Source: Zygnema cylindricum (Eukaryota > Streptophyta > Zygnematophyceae > Zygnematales > Zygnemataceae). From it: 64,000 bases of DNA. Positions 9,601 to 19,636 of the stretch are shown here, piece after piece. The notes beneath the pieces were generated by a model. It saw nothing but the letters and a program-made list of their open reading frames with translations, had not been told where the DNA came from and did no database searches. How positions within the stretch are numbered: position 1 is the first letter of the stretch; every line of letters starts with the position of its first letter. The translations under genes were made by a program, and so were the position numbers. The DNA is taken from positions 108,616-172,615 of the forward strand of contig JBBHKE010000409.1 of NCBI GenBank assembly GCA_037447655.1. Reading direction: 5' to 3'.

Positions 9601-12600
9601 TATTATTATTATTGTTATTGTTATTGTTATTGTTATTGTTATTGTTATTATCGTTATCATTATTAATGCTATTATAGTTAGCGTTATGGTTATGGTTATG
9701 GTTATGGTTATGGTTATGGTTATTGTTATTGTTTATTGTTTATTGTTTATTGTTTATTGTTTATTGTTTATTGTTTATTGTTTATTGTTTATTGTTTATT
9801 GTTTATTGTTTATTGTTTATTGTTTATTGTTTATTGTTTATTGTTTATTGTTTATTGTTTATTGTTTATTGTTTATTGTTTATTGTTTATTGTTTATTGT
9901 TTATTGTTTATTGTTTATTGTTTATTGTTTATTGTTTATTGTTTATTGTTTATTGTTTATTGTTTATTGTTTATTGTTTATTGTTTATTGTTTATTGTTT
10001 ATTGTTTATTGTTTATTGTTTATTGTTTATTGTTTATTGTTTATTGTTTATTGTTTATTGTTTATTGTTTACTGTTTACTGTTTATTGTTTATTGTTTAT
10101 TGTTTATTGTTTATTGTTTATTGTTTATTGTTTATTGTTTACTGTTTACTGTTTACTGTTTACTGTTTACTGTTTACTGTTTACTGTTTATTGTTTATTG
10201 TTTATTGTTTATTGTTTATTGTTTATTGTTTATTGTTTATTGTTTATTGTTTATTGTTTATTGTTTATTGTTTATTGTTTATTGTTTATTGTTTATTGTT
10301 TATTGTTTATTGTTTATTGTTTATTGTTATTGTTATTGTTATTGTTATTGTTATTGCTATTGTTATTGTTATTGTTATTGTTATTGTTATTGTTATTGTT
10401 ATTGTTACTGTTATTGTTTTTGTTGTTATTATTATCATAATTATCATTGTCATTATCATATCATTATTATCGTTTTTGTTATTAATGTTTAAATATAAAT
10501 CAATTTCGAAAAAGTATCTGGTCACAACTCACTCGAAGTCAAACCTAAAAGGTTGTTTATGGAAGCTTCGGTAATCACTCCAAGTTCGCTATAATTTCCC
10601 GATACTCTTAAGGCTCGCATAAACTTATGACTTCGTTTGATTAAAACTCTATTGCCCAAAAATCAAAAAAAAAAAAAGCAGATACACACACACAAACCAC
10701 AAAAAGACAAAAAAAAATTCACTTGAGAACAAGTACAACAAAAGGGCAAAAAACACAGTATGTGGCACCATTTAACCATTTATCCAGCCCATAGCTATTT
10801 TAGTGTTAAAAAAAAATTCAGGCAGTTAAAGGTGTTTATTTTTAACCGTTGGATTTTTTTTTTAAGTACGCAATTAAAAGATAATGGTCTCACCTGTTAA
10901 CTAGGAGGGAGAGACAGAGAGGGAGGGAGAGTGAGAGATAGAGAGAGAGGGATAGAGAGAGAAAATGAAAGGTACCAGGACCACCTTTCGATTTAATGTC
11001 GCGATTACAAATCAAAAAAGTTTGTGATGAAAAAATTTACTTAATTTGTGCAAAAAATGTTTAATTGAAGGTGACAGTCGTACCTTTCAATCGTCATGTC
11101 AGGATTAAAAATCGAGGAAGTTTTGTAATGTGACAAAAGGTACTTTCGACTGCCCGAAATACATTTAATAGAAAGGTAACGGTCATACCTTTCCACAGTG
11201 ATGTCACAATATGTAAATTGCAAATCCGTGTAATGGAAAAAAGTAACTTGACTGCCAAAATTCAACGCTAATAGCAGTGGGCAGTGTACTGTATCTCACT
11301 ACACTGCCCATCATTATTAGCTTTAAGGATTTATTAGTGTTAATGCAAGATTAGAATCTATAATAGTAACTTAATGTAAAGAGACGTGGCAAATTGTAAT
11401 CCACTCATTGTTTCTGTCCCTTGAAGAGAGAAAGAGAGAGAGAGAGAGAGAGAAGTTTGTGACATTACATATGCCCACCCTCCCTCAACTCTATTTTATG
11501 ATTTTCAGCCAAAAAATTGTCACGATCGATTTCGTTTTATGAACTCTAATAACGATGGGCAATGTACACATTTTTCCCATTTTTACTCAAGACGTCACAA
11601 TCAAAAGGTGTGACTCTTTTACCTTTTGATTAAACATTTTCCGGGCAAACTAAGTACGTTTTTTTACTGCAAACTTTTCCGCTTTTTAATCGTGACATCA
11701 CAGTAGAATGACAAGACTGTTACTTTTCCATTGCTTACTTCAAAATAAAATTACAACGGTCGAAAATAAAGTTAAAAGCAATTAACTGTCCGAAAAATGT
11801 TAAACTCTAATAGCAATGGGCAATACAGCTTTTCCAAAAAAAGTATAAAAAACCTTTTTCATGCCATAGATATATACACTAATTATTGAGAACCCTTAAA
11901 AACCCTGAAAAACCCATATTAGCAAGTCCATATTTCATACCAGCATCTAATATTCATCCAAATTCCTTTTTCTCTGGCTAAAAAACTGCATTTTTTTTCT
12001 TAAATCTCAAATAACACCCTTAAAATGCTAGAACTTGAGAGAGGGGTTGGTTGCGACAGGTAACTTTAAATTCTAAATCATAAATGTTTTGAAGTTTGGT
12101 CTAAGGGAAAAAAAAAAAAAAACCCACATCCAAAACCCTAAAACTAGCAAATGCCACAAAAATCTTAAGGGCACAAATATTGTAAAAATGTTTGGAGTAC
12201 ATACACTTGTCCCCTTCTGGAAATGAAATATAGAAAACTATATTATGTTAACTTTTACATTAACCCTTATAAATGCACATACATAGAAACTACATCGAGC
12301 ACATAAGAGTGGAATCCACACTAATTTTGGTGAGCCGCATAAGAATAGATCCACACTATTACAGATGACCAGATGAAAGAGTGGATTTCCACTATTTGTT
12401 ATGAGTCACGTGCAATTAGTTCCTAGTTTCAAGTTTGCAGGCGCGGATACACACTAATTTCAGAAAACGAGCGAACCAACACTCCTTTCAGTGAGCCACA
12501 TGCACCATGAGACGTCTATTTTTGGACACTGGTACACACTAATTTTGGTACAATAGCGAGCCAACACCACTACTGGTACACCACGTACAACTCGTAACGT

Positions 12601-14672
12601 CTATTTATATGCGAGGATCAGTACTAATTTCGGTAATAGAGTGGATTCACACTACCTTCGGTGTGCCACATGTACCTTGTGACGTCTATTTTTAAGGGCA
12701 GATACACGCTAGTTTTGGTAGAATGACGTACCAGCAATACTTCTGGTAAACCACATGCAGCTTGTAACGTCTATTTTTTAAGACGGATCCAAACTAATTT
12801 TGGCATAAGAGTGGATCCACGCTACTTTCGGTGAGTCACATGCACCTTGAGACGTTAATTCCCGCCCCTTTGAACCAGGTGAGAGGCATGGTTTTGCTGG
12901 TGAGATGGTAGACATTTGCAGCAGAGGGGTCCAACACCATCAAAACCGTGGTGCCATTCAACCAAGTGGTTCTGTAGAAAAATAAAGACGAATAGGCAAA
13001 CACAACGGGGAAATTGGACAAATAAGACAAAATAGACACGTACCAAATAAAACGAAATAACCACACACACCGGGGACATTATATGTCAATAGTTGAATAT
13101 TGAACATCGGACATTAAAAGCCGGTCATTGGACATTAGACGTCAAAGATTGGACATTGGACATAAGACGTTGAACATTAGACATTGGACATTGGCCATTA
13201 GACAAAAAGGAAATTGGGGAGTAGACATTGGACAATCAACAAATAGCCACCGGACATTGAACGTTGAATATTGGATGTTGAATATTGAACACCTGACTCA
13301 GAACATTGGACACCTGACTCAGAACATTGGACATTGAATATTAAACATTGGACACTGGATATTGGAGCTAAGCACTGACCACTAAACATTGAACATTGAC
13401 ACTGAATTTTAAACATTGAACATTAAACATAGAACACCGAACATCAAACGTTGTACATTGGACATTGGGCATTGGCCATTGGACACAAAATGTTTACCAC
13501 AGAACATGGAACGTTTGACATTTGGCATAGACCATTGGTTGGGAACTAAACATTAAACATTGGAAATTAGACATTGGAAATTAGACATTGGACCTTGGAC
13601 GATGGACTTTGGACAATGCTGACAAAGGTGTGACAAAGAAAATATTATTTAAAACGATGACATTTTAGCAACGGAAATGTTGACTGTAGGATTTTAGAAG
13701 TTGACCATTTAAGACTGTAAACAATGTTGATTATCAAAAAAAACTTTTCAATGTTGACTAATTAGGGTTTATTCAGGGCTTAAGAATTGACTTTTTTTTC
13801 TTTTCCAGCCACTTGATGCTCTCCACGTGGAGATCAATTTCATATTTGAGCTCCAATCTGGCGAGACTTAGCGCATTTTTATACGACTTTGCCCTCGCGC
13901 ATCGAGTGGGAACCAGAATACTTTCTAGAAAAAATAAAAAAAAGGATAGAAAGATGAGAAAAAGGAAATAATGTTTCCGAAGAGAATAAGATCAGCAACA
14001 GATTAGAAAGGTGAAGAAGATCAAAGAGTAACGGAAAAAAAGTTTTTTTTTTCTCTCTCTCTCTCTCCCTCTTCCCTTGGGATTTGATTAGGGCCATGGT
14101 TTAGGCAAAATCCTGCATGGGAGCAACCCTAATGTACTGCATGGCACAATTTAGTGTTGCAGCGAGGTTGATTTTTTAGGGTTTTTAATTTTCTAGGACC
14201 ACGACAAAACAGACTCCAGAAATTCCAGAAATTCCGTGCGTACGTAATGTCACTAACCGTACAGTCCGTACACCTTCCCTTGCTCTTTCCGGATCCGTAC
14301 ATTTTTTCCCAGTGAAGACAAGCTTGTATTCGTCTATACACACATACTTCATCTTACATTGCGCACTAAACAAAGACTCCATCTCTTTCCGTGCGTACGT
14401 AACGACCTACATACGTACGTAGACATTACACAGACTCCAGCTCAAGAATTTTCATCTGCAAGTGACGTCATCAACTGATTGCCAGCTCAAGAATCTTCGT
14501 CTGCATGTGACGTCATCAAGTGATTTCCAGTGTACCTTCGGGTACTTTCTCCAGATCCGCGCATTTGTCGCCGGTCAAGACCAGCTTGTCTTCGTACATG
14601 CAAGCTGACCGACACACACACGTGCCGCCTCCCCAAGTTCCGGAAAAGATTCCCTTTCGACGGCGGTAGCAG
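6652..14672 (-). CDS. GT61-family glycosyltransferase, six exons read, 5' end open
   Basis: Probable Golgi/ER glycosyltransferase of family GT61 (the group with plant xylosyl-/arabinosyltransferases, EOGT and POMGNT2); substrate not predictable. Exons on the minus strand: 14672-14536, 13924-13813, 12971-12846, 10648-10533, 8933-8764 and 7455-6652. Every junction agrees in phase and uses GT-AG. Family signals: NVYH in a hydrophobic context in the third exon, PICFESLILTG in the fifth, and in the last exon LLYIKR, a WADIVFGVHGANLLNPSLFM segment and VELFPW, the classic C-terminal GT61 core. The last exon gives 267 residues to the stop. The first exon read is Cys-rich (CVCRSACMYEDKLVLTGDKC) and resembles the Cys-rich N-terminal part of such enzymes. 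The membrane anchor and start codon were not found and should lie above 14672. Introns are stuffed with arrays and small transposons. Family call firm (last exon); upstream exons rest mainly on phase and composition. Confidence 0.82.
7480..7765. repeat. Degenerate AAAACNGTTAAAA-type repeat in GT61 intron
   Basis: Short irregular repeats of the words AAAACCGCTAAAAGCCGT, AAAACTGTTAAAACT and similar, period roughly 11-18 bp, just upstream (minus sense) of the last GT61 exon. No coding content. Confidence 0.6.
8250..8705. repeat. Diverged tandem repeat next to GT61 exon 5
   Basis: About five imperfect units of 70-100 bp, each with GGGTTTTNGATNATCCACACT followed by a GGTGTGGTTAAAACATAA-like stretch and an AAGAGAAAA-rich part. 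They recur at about 8350, 8448, 8555, 8620 and 8690 and end against a GA microsatellite that abuts the donor of the exon at 8764-8933. Confidence 0.6.
8951..9125. repeat. Purine tract (GGGAAAAGGAGAAAAGAA repeats)
   Basis: Homopurine run on the plus strand with units close to AAAAGAAGGGAAAAGGAG. It lies in the GT61 intron and codes for nothing recognisable. Confidence 0.7.
9338..10440. repeat. Compound microsatellite dominated by a TTTATTG heptamer array
   Basis: It starts with TTATTA/TCATTA triplet-like repeats, passes through a GGTTAT hexamer block at about 9685-9722, then about 86 nearly perfect units of TATTGTT (TTTATTG) from about 9727 to 10327. It ends in a TTATTG hexamer block to about 10410. 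Two internal patches carry the variant TTTACTG (near 10069-10082 and 10138-10186). The array sits in a GT61 intron. Frames stay open across it because every unit lacks stops in several frames; they are not genes. Confidence 0.95.
11289..11561. mobile_element. Small TIR element, GCCCATCGTTATTAG family
   Basis: Left end TACACTGCCCATCATTATTA at 11291 and right end CTCTAATAACGATGGGCAAT near 11535-11556 are inverted copies of each other. The body holds GGATTTATTAGTGTTAATGC, a GA microsatellite and CTATTTTATGATTTTC, shared with the copy at 5405-6028. A lone end of the same type lies just left at about 11262-11286, and another at 11804-11828. No transposase frame is present. Confidence 0.65.
12330..12865. 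repeat. About 85-bp tandem array overlapping a GT61 splice donor
   Basis: The word ACGTCTATT or ACGTTAATT recurs at 12512, 12598, 12682, 12768 and 12852, spacing 84-86 bp. Each is preceded by a version of CACATGCACCTTGAG and by CACACTAATTTTGGT / CTTTCGGTGAGCC words. The rightmost unit includes the end of the GT61 exon at 12846-12971 and its GTGCAT donor, so the other units are copies of that donor region. A weaker sixth unit lies near 12420. Confidence 0.8.
13085..13625. repeat. Degenerate GGACATTGAACATT minisatellite
   Basis: Irregular tandem repeats of 7-14 bp built from GGACATT, GAACATT, AGACATT and TAAACATT. It lies in a GT61 intron between exons 2 and 3. The open frames in it are artefacts of the repeat. 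Confidence 0.85.
14274..14365 (-). other. Second copy of the first GT61 exon read, possible alternative exon
   Basis: On the minus strand, TTTAG at 14370-14366 is followed by 92 open bases ending GAAG at a GTGTAC donor. The translation includes VCIDEYKLVFTGKKCTDPER, clearly related to ACMYEDKLVLTGDKCADLEK of the exon at 14536-14672. Both copies would start after one base of a split codon and end with one base of the next, so either could splice to the exon at 13924. This is a spare or mutually exclusive exon, or a decaying duplicate whose frame has survived. Confidence 0.6.
14437..14526. repeat. 45-bp tandem duplication carrying TGACGTCA twice
   Basis: CCAGCTCAAGAATNTTC then TGACGTCATCAA occurs twice, at about 14437-14480 and 14482-14526. 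Each unit holds the palindrome TGACGTCA (14463-14470 and 14508-14515), a known core site for bZIP factors. It sits between the two homologous GT61 exon copies. Any regulatory role is speculative. Confidence 0.6.
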
Positions 14673-15114
14673 CTGCACGTGCCAGGACCGGCGGCCGCCG
14701 ACTTCCGAACGAGACGTGACTTCCAAAGAGGAGATCGTATGATCGTCGTTTGGGATGCAGGATCGGATAGGAAAGAATCGAATCAAGATCGGAGTCAAAT
14801 CAAGATATAGAGACACAAGAGGGAAGAGGCCTCAGAAAGACCAAATGATGGGCCTTGTACTTTTAAGTACCTTATTTTGTTTTATTCTAAAAGGAGGACA
14901 CTTTGAGTGCAGTGTGCTGGTCATATGTGTACGATTTGTCAGATTTTGTACGGAGACTTATATTAGTGCAAGCATGTTTGCGACCGACATTTTTTTTTTC
15001 AAAGATCCAAATTACCATAATCAAACAATTAGAATGTATGATTTTTTCCAAAATTTTAAAATTCTTAAATAGCGTACACCACGGTAATTATTTTTATACG
15101 CTAAAAAAACTTAC

Positions 15115-15160
15115 ACGCTAATAGCGATTGGCGGTGTACACCGTGAATCGTTATTAGCGT
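15115..15160. mobile_element. Two TIR ends joined head to head
   Basis: The sequence runs CGCTAATAGCGATTGGCGGT, then GTAC, then CACCGTGAATCGTTATTAGC. It is an almost perfect palindrome made of two copies of the TIR that bounds the element at 15765-15983, with their outer tips touching. A further single end lies at about 15315-15340. Confidence 0.7.
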
Positions 15161-15764
15161 ATAGAAATTATTAGTGTAAAGAAAAAATTAGCGTCATTCA
15201 TTCTAATTTAGTTCCAGGAGACGTGGTAGATTATGGTCTACGTCCTTAAATAGTGTAGTTTATTATATTTAAGACATCAATGTCAAAATTTTGGGGTGAC
15301 GATATAGCGTACATAAGGCTAATAACGATTCACGGTGTACCGGACCTGAACCAAACGGTTTTCGAAAATGCACGAACCGAAGCAGAAATTTATTTATTTT
15401 TAATTTACAAAAACGAGCCCGCCAAAAGAACCGGTTTGGTTCCATTCGGTTCGGTTTCGTCCCAAACCGGGCAAAGAGCTTCTTGAATCATGTAATACAG
15501 CGGTACACTAAAAAATCTAGTGGACTTTGAAAAATCTAAATGAAACGTGTGGTTCTCCTTCACGGCTACGTTTGACATTCGTACAAACGTCAAAGTCAAA
15601 TGTTTAACAGCCTACCTGAACTGCCATGCTGTCATGTCCTCTTTGGCTATTTGCCTAATTTGACACTTTCGCGTGGATTGAGTGAAAATTACGGTAACAT
15701 GGAAAGCCCCAATTATACAAATTCCAAAAATCCACTCCTGGATGCCGCTAACATACACAAACAT

Positions 15765-15983
15765 GTACACCTTGAATCGCTATTAGCGTCAATGTTTTTT
15801 TCGCCACTTAAAACATCTTATATCCGTACACACTTGCTGGATTTTCAATTTGAGACCGCCGATCGGAAGCTAATAATGTTAAATTTCAATCGCAACCGTC
15901 AGATCCACAATCTGACTTGTACGGAGAAAATATGTTTAAGTGGCGAAAAAAACATTTTGACGCTAATAGCGATTCACGGTGTG
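15765..15983. mobile_element. MITE with about 65-bp imperfect TIRs (CGCTAATAGCGATTCACGGT family)
   Basis: The left end GTACACCTTGAATCGCTATT and right end AATAGCGATTCACGGTGT are inverted copies. Matching continues inward through AGCGTCAATG, TTTTTTTCGCCACTTAAA and CCGTAC. The core (about 90 bp) includes CGGAAGCTAATAATG and AACCGTCAGATCCACAATCT. The same core is found inverted at 52392-52560 and in a worn form at about 62780-62958. The right tip abuts a hAT-like fragment. No coding content. Confidence 0.75.
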
Positions 15984-16356
15984 GTGTTGGGTATCGAGGA
16001 CTTTTTGCCGATATTCAATATATATCGAATTTCAGGTACCCGATAATCAATATACCCGATAATCAATATATCACTTCAATATATCGAAAATAAAAATATC
16101 GCGATATATCGCCAATATATTGCCAATATATCGATGCATTAAAAAAAAAAAACAAAAAAAAAAGGAAATTGTCACAGGTCTCCAAAGTCACGTGCCTTCG
16201 GACAAGGTGACCGTAAAATCTTTGCCGAAAAGAAATACGGTTTTTTCCTGAAAGTCAGCAGAGTGAAGGAGATCTCTGAGGTACATTGACGCGGTACACT
16301 TGCGAAGTACACGTACATAAAACGCAAGTACGGATTTCCGTACTAAAATGGTTGGA
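15982..16356. mobile_element. Truncated hAT-like element, same family as 45458-46058
   Basis: It begins GGTGTTGGGTATCGAGGAC and then follows the element at 45458 closely: repeated CGATATATCG words, an A run, then the shared stretch from GTCACGTGCCTTCGG to AAGTACGGATTTCC. Similarity stops near 16356, so the right part and right TIR are missing. Confidence 0.7.
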
Positions 16357-17065
16357 TTCCAAATCTTTGACGATTTTAGAGATTTGATCGTTAGCTTACG
16401 TGGAAGCACTCAAATCAGAACACGTATGTAAAAACTTATTTACAGACGTTACGCGATGTAACCGAGGCCTCTGTAATACAGAAATTTTGCTGTCCGTACT
16501 ATTACAGAGACCTCCTGATGTAACCATACCCTAATTGAACAAAAAACCTAATTAGAATAATGGAAAAAATAGAATTATGGATTGTATTTCGGGTTTTTTT
16601 TTTTGAAAAAAGGGCACCGAATTGGCGTTATATACTCTAATAGCGATTGACGGTGTACTGAACCCTGACTGTACTAGCTCGCAGTTTGAGTTTTTATTAG
16701 GCGGGAGCTATTTTCGCACTTTAATTTGTTGTTTTTTTCGCACTTTATTTGTTTGTTTTTTTCGCACTTTATTTGTTTGTTATTTTCGCCTCTTTGTACC
16801 CTTTGTACTTAATTTTTGAAGTTTTGTGTGATTCATTCGCGAAGGTACAAGAGGTGTACTTTTTAAGCATAACAATGAAAATTGTCGGTGTTCGTACGCT
16901 GGTTTACATTATGTGGATGGAAAGGACAACCGTCAAGATTCAATCGAGTGTGGACCATCTTCCTCCATTTCAAAAATTATTAATCTATGCTACATTGCTA
17001 CGTCACATGGCATATGCTTTCCTATTTGCGATTTTGCATCTGTGATTCTTACTTCCATTGCCCAC
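16357..17065. other. Upstream flank of the pyridoxal kinase-like exon
   Basis: Contains one more end of the AATAGCGATTGACGGTGTAC family near 16636-16660 and a triplicated TTTTTTCGCACTTTATTTGT motif at about 16715-16790. The long plus frame that enters from 16913 is not supported as coding before the ATG at 17066. Confidence 0.4.
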
Positions 17066-17491
17066 ATGAGTTTCTCAAGCTTCTCTACAGCTCCTTTCAC
17101 GTGTCGCCTTTCTCTTCTTAACTCTCCTTCTTCTCGTCTTTTTGGTCCTTTTTCTTCATTTCCTTCTCTACTTCCCTCACCAGCAGCTTCTCTCAGCATC
17201 AAGCCTAACAATCTCCCTTCATCTTTTATCTCGGTTTTGTCCGATCCCTCTGTTACTCTTCACGAAGACCCTGTTTTCTCATCGGTTTTGAACGGACGCG
17301 TGTGCAATCATTTCATTTCTTTAGGATTTTCTAGAAAATCCAATCATAGGTTAAGCAAACAAAGAAAACTATTTTATTTTTTTAATTTCAAGAAGCCGGA
17401 AAGTAGGTATACCTCTGTTATGGCTCCAACACTGGCTACCATTCTTCCAGATGGAGGGAGAGTTTTGAGCATTCAGTCGCACACTGTTCAA
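17066..17491 (+). CDS. Pyridoxal kinase-like first exon (SOS4-like), partial
   Basis: The frame from ATG 17066 ends in GRVLSIQSHTVQ just before a GTAAGC donor at 17492. That block is the start of the PdxK-type pyridoxal kinase fold, which salvages vitamin B6 using ATP, and in plants is normally followed by GYVGNK. A second methionine gives MAPTLATILP directly before it. The roughly 117 residues upstream are Ser/Pro-rich with few acids, like a plastid transit peptide (inference). I found no following exon between 17492 and the CAP-D3 start at 19637, nor elsewhere in the window by eye. It is either the first exon of a gene whose remaining exons I failed to see, a gene fragment, or a misplaced piece of assembly. 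Recognition rests on one 12-residue block, so confidence is moderate. Confidence 0.6.
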
Positions 17492-19636
17492 GTAAGCATC
17501 TGGAATCCTTTTTTATTAAAGTATGGCTGGAAATTTATAATGCAGGTTCCATAGACTAAAAGCTCTACCAGCTTGCAGTTTGAAATGTGTTGAACAGAAC
17601 ACAACCTTACTTCAGTGTGACTGCAATTGTCAGTAGTAGGAGCGTAAATTGTGCTTGGACTAAATCCTTTTGCAGCTGATTTTCGCTCTAAAAAAATTAG
17701 TATCTCTCTCTCTCTCTTTCTCTCCTCTCTCTGGCAGTTCAAGAGGTGGAAAAAATCCTGGCCGTCCAAATATCTCGTATTTTATAGTTAAAAGATTACT
17801 AAAAGTTATGTAGGATTTCTAAAAATTTTGGCTATCTTTTCGCGGAACTTGCTGAACAGACGAGACAAAAAAAGACAAAAACACGAAACTATAAAATCTG
17901 GAAGACATGGTGAAAAGTCTCAAAATTAGGGCGTGTTCCCATGTAACCGATATTTTGAAACGTTGTTTTGGATTTTAGCGCTGAATTTACGGTGCGCTTT
18001 TCAAAGTGTGCCTATGTCAATCGTAACTTTCACGTTTATTATTTCGAATATGTGGCAGTTGTACACGTCGCCAATACTTGCGACACCTAAGCTAACAAAC
18101 TGCGGACATTTGTACGCCGCAACGAGCTCCTGACATACTGGGACAATTGTTGTCGATGCCAACAGACATTTGTAGACGCCCACAAGTGGACAACATAAGC
18201 AATCGCCTACGTCTACAAAGTGACATTTGTAGACGCCCACACTTGGACAACATAAGAAAACGAACAAACAATTTTTTTTCGTGCATTCTCCCAACTGCAA
18301 AAAAAAATTTGAAAACTTTTGAAGCGTGCAATCCAGGCTTTCTATTCGTCAATAGGGTAGTATTTTGATAAAAATCAGGTCGCGATTTGATTCCAGTGCA
18401 AGTGTGAAGATGAACTGGAAGTGGGTCGCAATGATAATACTGCCAAATCGCCGTACCTTTCAAGTTCTAAGATGATGCAAAATGTATTTGAGTTTTTGTC
18501 CATTTTTATTACGGCGTAATATTTTCTTGTTGGAAGTCCCATTTTCTGTGTAAACGACGGAAAAAAAACCTTACTTGAACACATGGGAACACGTCCTTAG
18601 TGACGTCGGCAGTCTCACAAATGTATAACGTGAGCATGGACAACTTAAGGCGTCAACAGTGCTAAGAATATGTATGATGTCAGCAATGTCAATTAGTCAG
18701 CAATGTCAATTAGTGACGTCGGCAGTGTCACAAATATGCATCATGTCAGCAGTGTCACAAAATACAAGGCGTCTACAACGTCACATCAAAAACGACGCCT
18801 ACAAAATCGTATAAAACGTATAGTCTATGTATATCACGACTTTAGTGACGACTTTTGCTTTTGAAAAAACCCTGTATTTATAATTTCTTATGATTTATAA
18901 GGATTGTAATTACAATAGTTATAATCTTTATAATTCAATTACAACATGTTCTTATTTGGAAATAAACAAAACATTGTTTCCATAAACCAAAAACTCAATC
19001 GTAAATTTGAAAAAAAACGACAATTTTTTTTTTCTCTCTCCTCTAGACATTTGATTCGGGGAAGATTGTAAATAATTATAATAACAATAGTACATAAAAA
19101 AAATGGTAAATGAATAAAATAAAAATACAAGTAAAAAAATACAATTTTGCACGGTCAGACGTCTTCCGTACTCTACACTATTCAAAACAAACATATATTA
19201 GAATTAAAAACGCTAATTAAACCTTACCTTAAATAGCATAGTGAAAAAATTAGAATCATTTAATCAATTAATCTATTTGATGTGATAGAGTCGAAATTTC
19301 GAGCGACCGAATTAGAGTAATTGCTCTAATTACGATTCGCGCTGTACTGTTATTTGACTGTACGGCGATTAACCCAACGGGAGGATTGTGATTCAAAGTT
19401 TCAAAAGTTTGAAACAGCCGCCAGCTTTTCCAGCTACAATACTGTAATGTTCCTCGAGCTATTTTGCAGGAAGTTTGTTTTGTTTGCCACTAGATTAACC
19501 AAGTCGTTGCAGCCTTCTTTATTGCAAAATATTTTTCCAATACGCACACATTCCTCGTGCATTGAAGAGCCAAACTTGGTATACTGTTTCCTTCTCAGTT
19601 TCTTCTAGCAGTTTTCCGTAGACTTATCCAGAAGAG
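17492..19636. other. Repeat-rich gap between pyridoxal kinase-like exon and CAP-D3
   Basis: Holds a 65-bp-spaced pair of GACATTTGTAGACGCCCACA (about 18163 and 18228), a TGACGTCGGCAGTNTCACAA repeat at about 18600-18745, AT-rich DNA, and a lone TIR-like end near 19322 that matches the one near 16636 in the same orientation. No supported gene. The last few hundred bases should contain the CAP-D3 promoter and leader. Confidence 0.45.

Noticed and set aside
9341-10492. Open frame of 383 codons with repeated LLFIVYC
   Set aside because: It is the TTTATTG heptamer array translated; a 7-bp unit gives a 7-residue repeat and no stop in several frames.
13085-13625. Possible CRISPR-like spaced repeats
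   Set aside because: Units are short, degenerate and contiguous with no unique spacers, in a eukaryotic intron.
16913-17065. N-terminal extension of the pyridoxal kinase-like frame
   Set aside because: The added residues are not transit-peptide-like or conserved; the ATG at 17066 gives a more sensible start.
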